From Odiellus spinosus (Eukaryota; Arthropoda; Arachnida; Opiliones; Phalangiidae): a stretch of 64,000 nt of DNA. Position numbers and translations under genes: made by a program. The notes beneath the pieces are model-generated. The model did not search any database. It was not told where the DNA came from and was given only the letters and a program-made list of their open reading frames with translations. The DNA lies in contig OY987234.1 of the NCBI GenBank assembly GCA_963920705.1, forward strand, positions 3,627,351 through 3,691,350, written 5' to 3'. This document shows, piece after piece, positions 57,178 to 64,000 of this stretch (positions are counted from its first letter, which is position 1; the number at the start of each line of letters is the position of its first letter).

Positions 57178-57918
57178 CTTGCTGTGTTGAACCCCATTGG
57201 TCAGCTTACATTTCAGAAGATAGTTACAATAAGGTGCCCAAAATTAAACAAGATTCATGATTATGATACAAAACGACGGGTCCGTCCGGGATCGAACCCG
57301 GGACGACTCGCACCCTAAGCGAGTATTATACCACTAAACCAACGGAGCGTTATTGTGAAGAACCCCATCGGTCAGCTTACATTTCAGAAGATAGTTACAA
57401 TAAGGTGCCCAAAATTAAACAAGATTCATGGTTATGATACAAAACGACGGGTCCGTCCGGGACCACTCGCACCCAAAGCGAGTATTATACCACTAAACCA
57501 ACGGACCGTTATTGTGGTGAACCCCATCGTCAGCTTACATTTCAGAAGATAGTTACAAAAAGATTCCCTTAATTAAGCATGATACAAAAGGACGGGTCCG
57601 TCCGGGAATCGAACCCGGGACCATTCGCAGCCAAAGCGAGTATTATACCACTAAAGCAACGGAGCGTTATTGTGGTGAATACCCTCGGTCAGCTTACATT
57701 TCAAATGATAGTTACAAAAAGATTCCCTTAATTAAGCATGATACAAAACGACAAGTCCTTCCGGGAATCGAACCCGGGACCACTCGCACCCTAAGCGAGT
57801 ATTATACCACTAAACCATCGGACCCTTGATGTGTTGAACCCCATGGGTCAGCTTACATTTCAGAAGATATTTACAATAAGATGCCCAGAACTAAACATGA
57901 TTCCTAGTACAAAACGAC

Positions 57919-57990
57919 GGGTCCGTCCGGGAATCGAACCCGGGACCACTCGCACCCAAAGCGAGTATTATACCACTAAACCAACGGACC
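57919..57990 (-). tRNA. tRNA-Pro(TGG), consensus copy
   Basis: T4 at 57911-57914. Partner of 51093-51164 (offset 6,826). Confidence 0.93.
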
Positions 57991-58579
57991 CTTGCTGTGT
58001 TGAACCCCATTGGTCAGCTTACATTTCAGAAGATAGTTACAATAAGGTGCCCAAAATTAAACAAGATTCATGATTATGATACAAAACGACGGGTCCGTCC
58101 GGGATCGAACCCGGGACCACTCGCACCCAAAGCGAGTATTATACCACTAAACCAACGGACCGTTATTGTGGTGAACCCCATCGTCAGCTTACATTTCAGA
58201 AGATAGTTACAAATAGATCCCCAGAAGTAAGCATGAATCACGGTACAAATCTATGAGAACGTGTTGGAATCTAACCCGGGACCATTCGCACACAAAACGA
58301 GTATTAAACCACTAAACCAACGGAGCGCTATTGTGGTGAATACCTTCGGTCAGCTTACATTTCAAATGATAGTTACAAAAAGATTCCCTTAATTAAGCAT
58401 GATACAAAACGACGAGTCCGTCCGGGAATCGAACCCGGGACCACTCGCACCCTAAGCGAGTATTATACCGCTAAACCATCGGACCCTTGATGTGTTGAAC
58501 CCCATGGGTCAGCTTACATTTCAGAAGATATTTACAATAAGATGCCCAGAACAAAACATGATTTCTAGTACAAAACGAC

Positions 58580-58651
58580 GGGTCCGTCCGGGAATCGAAC
58601 CCGGGACCACTCGCACCCTAAGCGAGTATTATACCACTAAACCAACGGACC
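58580..58651 (-). tRNA. tRNA-Pro(AGG), consensus copy
   Basis: T4 at 58572-58575. Partner of 51931-52002. Confidence 0.93.
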
Positions 58652-58917
58652 GTTGTTGTGAAGAACCCCATCGGTCAGCTTACATTTCAGAAGATACTTA
58701 CAATAAGGTGCCCAAAATTAAACAAGATTCATGGTTATGATACAAAACGACGGGTCCGTCCGGGAATCAAACCCGGGACCACTCGCACCCTAAGCGAGTA
58801 TTATACCACTAAACCATCGGACCCTTGATGTGTTGAACCCCATCGGTCAGCTTACATTTCAGAAGATATTTACAATAAGATGCTCAGAACTAAACATGAT
58901 TCCTAGTACAAAACGAC

Positions 58918-58989
58918 GGGTCCGTCCGGGAATCGAACCCGGGACCACTCGCACCCAAAGCGAGTATTATACCACTAAACCAACGGACC
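58918..58989 (-). tRNA. tRNA-Pro(TGG), consensus copy
   Basis: T4 at 58910-58913. Occupies the place of the AGU-anticodon copy at 52259 in the other half of the 7-kb duplication. Confidence 0.93.
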
Positions 58990-59419
58990 CTTGCTGTGTT
59001 GAACCCCATTGGTCAGCTTACATTTCAGAAGATAGTTACAATAAGGTGCCCAAAATTAAACAAGATTCATGATTATGATACAAAACAACGGGTCCGTCCG
59101 GGAATCGAACCCGGGACCATTCGCCCCAAGGCGAGTATTATACCACTAAACCAACGGACCGTTATTGTGGTGAACCCCATCGTCAGCTTACATTTCAGAA
59201 GATAGTTACAAATAGATGCCCAGAAGTAAACATGATTCATGGGACAAATCTATGAGTCCGTGTTGGAATCTAACCCGGGACCATTCGCACCCAAAGCGAG
59301 TATTATACCACTAAACCAACGGACCGTTATTGTGGTGAACCCCATCGATCAGCTTACATTTCAGAAGATAGTTACAAATAGATGCCCAGAAGTAAACATG
59401 ATTCATGGTACAAATCTAT

Positions 59420-59491
59420 GAGTCCGTGTTGGAATCGAACCCGGGACCACTCGCACCCTAAGCGAGTATTATACCACTAAACCAAGGGACC
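59420..59491 (-). pseudogene. chimeric tRNA-Pro copy
   Basis: The 3' acceptor and T-stem end are of the C56-lacking class (GAGTCCGTGTT on the plus strand, no terminator), but from the T loop on it is the AGG consensus with an intact B box. The acceptor 5' end also has a change (AAGGGACC). It marks a recombination point inside a tRNA copy. Confidence 0.8.
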
Positions 59492-59585
59492 CTTAATGTG
59501 TTGAACCCCATAGGTCAGCTTACATTTCTGAAGATATTTACGATAAGATGCCCAGAACTAAACATGATTCAAAGTACAAAACGAC

Positions 59586-59657
59586 GGGTCCGTCCGGGAA
59601 TCGAACCCGGGACCACTCGCACCCTAAGCGAGTATTATACCACTAAACCAACGGACC
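59586..59657 (-). tRNA. tRNA-Pro(AGG), consensus copy
   Basis: T4 at 59578-59581. Partner of 52935-53006. Confidence 0.93.
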
Positions 59658-59757
59658 CTTGTTGTGAAGAACCCCATCGGTCAGCTTACATTTCAGAAGG
59701 TAGTTACAATAAGGTGCCCAAAATTAAACAAGATTCATGGTTATGATACAAAACGAC

Positions 59758-59829
59758 GGGTCCGTCCGGGAATCGAACCCGGGACCACTCGCACCCTAAG
59801 CGAGTATTATACCACTAAACCAACGAACC
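59758..59829 (-). tRNA. tRNA-Pro(AGG), acceptor G-U pair
   Basis: Copy of 53107-53178 (offset 6,651). Confidence 0.85.
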
Positions 59830-60410
59830 CTTACTGTGTTGAACCCCATCGGTCAGCTTACATTTTAGAAGATAGATACAAATAGATGCCCATAAGTAAT
59901 TATAATTCATGGTACAAATCTATGATTCCGTTTTGGAATCTAACCCGGGACCATTCGCACCCAAAGCGAGTATTATACCACTAAACCAACGGAGCGTTAT
60001 TGTGGTGAATACCCTCGGTCAGCTTACATTCCAAATGATAGTTACAAAAAGATTCCCTTAATTAATCATGATACAAAACGACGGTTCCGTCCGGGAGTCG
60101 AACCCGGGACCACTCGCACCCTAAGCGAGTATTACACCACTAAACCATCGGACCCTTGATGTGTTGAACCCCATCGGTCAGCTTACATTTAAGAAGATAG
60201 TTACAATAAGATGCCCAAAATTAAACAAGATTCATGATTATGATACAAAACGACGGGAATCGAACCCGGGACCACTCGCACCCTAAACGAGTTATATACC
60301 ACTAAACCAACGGACCCTTAATGTGGTGAACCCCATGGGTCAGCTTACATTTCAGAAGATATTTACAATAAGATGCCCAGAACTAAACATGATTCCTAGT
60401 ACAAAACGAC

Positions 60411-60482
60411 GGGTCCGTCCGGGAATCGAACCCGGGACCACTCGCACCCAAAGCGAGTATTATACCACTAAACCAACGGACC
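60411..60482 (-). tRNA. tRNA-Pro(TGG), consensus copy
   Basis: T4 at 60403-60406. Partner of 53760-53831 and 61738-61809. Confidence 0.93.
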
Positions 60483-60912
60483 CTTGCTGTGTTGAACCCC
60501 ATTGGTCAGCTTACATTTCAGAAGATAGTTACAATAAGGTGCCCAAAATTAAACAAGATTCATGATTATGATACAAAACAACGGGTCCGTCCGGGAATCG
60601 AACCCGGGACCATTCGCCCCAAGGCGAGTATTATACCACTAAACCAACGGACCGTTATTGTGGTGAACCCCATCGTCAGCTTACATTTCAGAAGATAGTT
60701 ACAAATAGATGCCCAGAAGTAAACATGATTCATGGTACAAATCTATGAGTCCGTGTTGGAATCTAACCCGGGACCATTCGCACCCAAAGCGAGTATTATA
60801 CCACTAAACCAACGGACCGTTATTGTGGTGAACCCCATCGATCAGCTTACATTTCTGAAGATATTTACGATAAGATGCCCAGAAGTAAACATGATTCAAA
60901 GTACAAAACGAC

Positions 60913-60984
60913 GGGTCCGTCCGGGAATCGAACCCGGGACCACTCGCACCCTAAGCGAGTATTATACCACTAAACCAACGGACC
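60913..60984 (-). tRNA. tRNA-Pro(AGG), consensus copy
   Basis: T4 at 60905-60908. Copy of 59586-59657 in the 1,327-bp tandem repeat. Confidence 0.93.
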
Positions 60985-61084
60985 CTTGTTGTGAAGAACC
61001 CCATCGGTCAGCTTACATTTCAGAAGGTAGTTACAATAAGGTGCCCAAAATTAAACAAGATTCATGGTTATGATACAAAACGAC

Positions 61085-61156
61085 GGGTCCGTCCGGGAAT
61101 CGAACCCGGGACCACTCGCACCCTAAGCGAGTATTATACCACTAAACCAACGAACC
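61085..61156 (-). tRNA. tRNA-Pro(AGG), acceptor G-U pair
   Basis: Copy of 59758-59829 (offset 1,327). Confidence 0.85.
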
Positions 61157-61737
61157 CTTACTGTGTTGAACCCCATCGGTCAGCTTACATTTTAGAAGAT
61201 AGATACAAATAGATGCCCATAAGTAATTATAATTCATGGTACAAATCTATGATTCCGTTTTGGAATCTAACCCGGGACCATTCGCACCCAAAGCGAGTAT
61301 TATACCACTAAACCAACGGAGCGTTATTGTGGTGAATACCCTCGGTCAGCTTACATTCCAAATGATAGTTACAAAAAGATTCCCTTAATTAATCATGATA
61401 CAAAACGACGGTTCCGTCCGGGAGTCGAACCCGGGACCACTCGCACCCTAAGCGAGTATTACACCACTAAACCATCGGACCCTTGATGTGTTGAACCCCA
61501 TCGGTCAGCTTACATTTAAGAAGATAGTTACAATAAGATGCCCAAAATTAAACAAGATTCATGATTATGATACAAAACGACGGGAATCGAACCCGGGACC
61601 ACTCGCACCCTAAACGAGTTATATACCACTAAACCAACGGACCCTTAATGTGGTGAACCCCATGGGTCAGCTTACATTTCAGAAGATATTTACAATAAGA
61701 TGCCCAGAACTAAACATGATTCCTAGTACAAAACGAC

Positions 61738-61809
61738 GGGTCCGTCCGGGAATCGAACCCGGGACCACTCGCACCCAAAGCGAGTATTATACCACTAAAC
61801 CAACGGACC
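61738..61809 (-). tRNA. tRNA-Pro(TGG), consensus copy
   Basis: T4 at 61730-61733. Copy of 60411-60482 in the 1,327-bp tandem repeat. Confidence 0.93.
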
Positions 61810-62584
61810 CTTGCTGTGTTGAACCCCATTGGTCAGCTTACATTTCAGAAGATAGTTACAATAAGGTGCCCAAAATTAAACAAGATTCATGATTATGATA
61901 CAAAACAACGGGTCCGTCCGGGAATCGAACCCGGGACCATTCGCCCCCAAGGCGAGTATTATACCACTAAACCAACGGACCGTTATTGTGGTGAACCCCA
62001 TCGTCAGCTTACATTTCAGAAGATAGTTACAAATAGATGCCCAGAAGTAAACATGATTCATGGGACAAATCTATGAGTCCGTGTTGGAATCTAACCCGGG
62101 ACCATTCGCACCCAAAGCGAGTATTATACCACTAAACCAACGGACCGTTATTGTGGTGAACCCCATCGATCAGCTTACATTTCAGAAGATAGTTACAAAT
62201 AGATGCCCAGAAGTAAACATGATTCATGGTACAAATCTATGAGTCCGTGTTGGAATCTAACCCGGGACCACTCGCACCCAAAGCGAGTATTATACCACTA
62301 AACCAACGGACCCTTGCTGTGTTGAACCCCATCGGTCAGCTTACATTTCAGAAGATAGTTACAATAAGGTGCCCAAAATTAAACAAGATTCATGATTATG
62401 ATACAAAACGACGGGTCCGTCTGGGAATCGAACCCGGGACCACTCGCACCCTAAGCGAGTATTATACCACTAAGCCAACTTACCCTTGTTGTGAAGAATC
62501 CCATCGGTCAGCTTACATTTCAGAAGATAGTTACAATAAGGTGCCCAAAATTAAACAAGATTCATGGTTATGATACAAAACGAC

Positions 62585-62656
62585 GGGTCCGTCCGGGAAT
62601 CGAACCCGGGACCACTCGCACCCTAAGCGAGTATTATTCCACTAAACCAACGGACC
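62585..62656 (-). tRNA. tRNA-Pro(AGG), one D-loop change
   Basis: D-loop variant GGAAT; partner 853 bp away at 63438. Confidence 0.83.
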
Positions 62657-62755
62657 CTTAATGTGTTGCCCCCATCGGTCAGCTTACATTTCAGAAAATA
62701 GTTACAATAAGGTGCCCAAAATTATACAAGATTCATGATTATGATACAAAACGAC

Positions 62756-62827
62756 GGGTCCGTCCGGGAATCGAACCCGGGACAACTCGCACCCTAAGCG
62801 AGTATTATACCACTAAACCAACGGACC
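62756..62827 (-). tRNA. tRNA-Pro(AGG), one variable-loop change
   Basis: Variable loop TTGTC; partner 853 bp away at 63609. Confidence 0.82.
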
Positions 62828-63437
62828 CTTGCTGTGTTGAACCCCATCGGTCAGCTTACATTTCAGAAGATAGTTACAATAATGTGCCCAAAATTAAACA
62901 AGATTCATGGTTATGATACAAAACGACGGGTCCGTCCGGGAATCTAACCCGGGACCATTCGCACCCAAAGCGAGTATTATATCACTAAACCAACGGACCG
63001 TTATTGTGGTAAACCCCATCGATCAGCCTACATTTCAGAAGATAGTTACAAATAGATGCCCAGAAGTAAACATGATTCATGGTACAAATCTATGAGTCCG
63101 TGTTGGAATCTAACCCGGGACCACTCGCACCCAAAGCGAGTATTATACCACTAAACCAACGGACCCTTGCTGTGTTGAACCCCATCGGTCAGCTTACATT
63201 TCAGAAGATAGTTACAATAAGGTGCCCAAAATTAAACAAGATTCATGATTATGATACAAAACGACGGGTCCGTCTGGGAATCGAACCCGGGACCACTCGC
63301 ACCCTAAGCGAGTATTATACCACTAAGCCAACTTACCCTTGTTGTGAAGAATCCCATCGGTCAGCTTACATTTCAGAAGATAGTTACAATAAGGTGCCCA
63401 AAATTAAACAAGATTCATGGTTATGATACAAAACGAC

Positions 63438-63509
63438 GGGTCCGTCCGGGAATCGAACCCGGGACCACTCGCACCCTAAGCGAGTATTATTCCACTAAAC
63501 CAACGGACC
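63438..63509 (-). tRNA. tRNA-Pro(AGG), one D-loop change
   Basis: Second member of the 853-bp pair with 62585-62656. Confidence 0.83.
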
Positions 63510-63608
63510 CTTAATGTGTTGCCCCCATCGGTCAGCTTACATTTCAGAAAATAGTTACAATAAGGTGCCCAAAATTATACAAGATTCATGATTATGATAC
63601 AAAACGAC

Positions 63609-63680
63609 GGGTCCGTCCGGGAATCGAACCCGGGACAACTCGCACCCTAAGCGAGTATTATACCACTAAACCAACGGACC
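63609..63680 (-). tRNA. tRNA-Pro(AGG), one variable-loop change
   Basis: Second member of the 853-bp pair with 62756-62827. Last near-clean copy in the window. Confidence 0.82.
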
Positions 63681-64000
63681 CTTGCTGTGTTGAACCCCAT
63701 CGGTCAGCTTACATTTCAGAAGATAGTTACAATAATGTGCCCAAAATTAAACAAGATTCATGGTTATGATACAAAACGACGGGTCCGTCCGGGAATCTAA
63801 CCCGGGACCATTCGCACCCAAAGCGAGTATTATATCACTAAACCAACGGACCGTTATTGTGGTAAACCCCATCGATCAGCCTACATTTCAGAAGATAGTT
63901 ACAAATAGATGCCCAGAAGTAAACATGATTCATGGTACAAATCTATGAGTCCGTGTTGGAATCTAACCCGGGACCATTCGCACCCAAAGCGAGTATTATA

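Larger units (their letters stand above)
59498..62150. repeat. 1,327-bp tandem duplication
   Basis: Eight-unit block; 59586, 59758 and 60411 have equivalents at 60913, 61085 and 61738. Borders approximate. Confidence 0.85.
49558..63100. repeat. about 7-kb segmental duplication with internal unit gains and losses
   Basis: The stretch from about 49.6 to 55.5 kb matches 56.5 to 63.1 kb. The offset drifts from 6,975 to 6,826, 6,660 and 6,651, then to about 7,640, as single units or partial units were gained or lost in one half. Confidence 0.8.
62226..63948. repeat. 853-bp tandem duplication
   Basis: Units at 62585 and 62756 recur at 63438 and 63609. The second copy reaches almost to the window edge, so more copies may follow. 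Confidence 0.85.
39559..64000 (-). repeat. tRNA-Pro tandem array B (about 145-150 units, open at right edge)
   Basis: This is the continuation of array A beyond the island, with the same strand, period and spacer families. It starts with a 5'-half tRNA copy and runs off the window. It is richer in clean copies than array A. The part from 39.6 to about 49.5 kb carries mostly AGG copies. From 49.6 kb on, clean TGG copies dominate. It contains higher-order duplications of 989 bp, about 7 kb, 1,327 bp and 853 bp. The 8-base deletion class, common in array A, was seen only once here (41189-41252). Confidence 0.97.

Noticed and set aside
39559-64000. CRISPR-like array of regular repeats
   Set aside because: The repeat is a full 72-nt tRNA gene and the spacers are themselves homologous, not unique; the context is eukaryotic.
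39559-64000. Tandem repeat as a tRNA-derived SINE family
   Set aside because: Units are strictly head-to-tail at constant spacing with no target duplications or A/T tails, so they are a tandem array and not dispersed SINEs.

Overview
The window looks like animal nuclear DNA, most likely from an insect (possibly a hymenopteran; this is inferred from the type of Helitron and Ty3/Gypsy elements, not proven). I see no host protein-coding gene. The content is repeats: a very large tandem array of tRNA-Pro genes and tRNA-Pro pseudogenes, all on the minus strand, and a block of nested transposable elements that splits the array.

Layout: (1) 1-2290, a decayed Helitron (rolling-circle DNA transposon) coding fragment. 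(2) 2317-20932, array A, about 110 tRNA-Pro-like units. (3) 20933-39558, an 18.6-kb island inserted inside one tRNA copy and bordered on both sides by the same 17 bp of tRNA sequence. It holds anonymous AT-rich DNA, a whole-looking Ty3/Gypsy element G1 (minus, 22635-27775), a second Gypsy element G2 (minus, 27962-37160, 5-bp target duplication TGCGC) that is interrupted by a third Gypsy element G3 (plus, 28534-33096, target duplication GATTC), which is itself interrupted by a 459-bp non-LTR/SINE-like insertion (13-bp target duplication). A 5'-truncated relative of that insertion lies at 37227-37606, and a foldback element with inverted repeats of about 207 bp lies at 38724-39520. (4) 39559-64000, array B, about 145-150 further tRNA-Pro-like units running off the right edge. 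Copy counts are estimates from a unit length of about 166 bp.

The canonical unit is a 72-nt tRNA gene plus about 94 bp of spacer. The best copies have a perfect acceptor stem (GGTCCGT/ACGGACC), an A box (TGGTTTAGTGG), a B box (GGTTCGATTCC), discriminator C73 and a Pol III T4 terminator four bases past the 3' end, so they look expressible. Two isoacceptors are mixed: AGG (loop TTAGGGT) and TGG (loop TTTGGGT), one base apart. I located 44 copies identical to consensus (30 AGG, 14 TGG). These and the best near-perfect copies are listed one by one. The other copies, roughly 200, have one or more changes and are covered by the array entries and class representatives.

The array is evolving by unequal exchange. 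There are long higher-order tandem duplications (5,646 bp; 1,955/1,133/822 bp; 989 bp; about 7 kb; 1,327 bp; 853 bp), two amplified pseudogene classes (an 8-base deletion through the anticodon stem, and a class that lost C56 and the terminator), chimeric copies, and several copies whose anticodon has changed to Arg(UCG), Ala(UGC), Thr(AGU) or a Leu-type AAG. The anticodon-switched copies inside an amplified tRNA-Pro satellite are the most unusual signal here.
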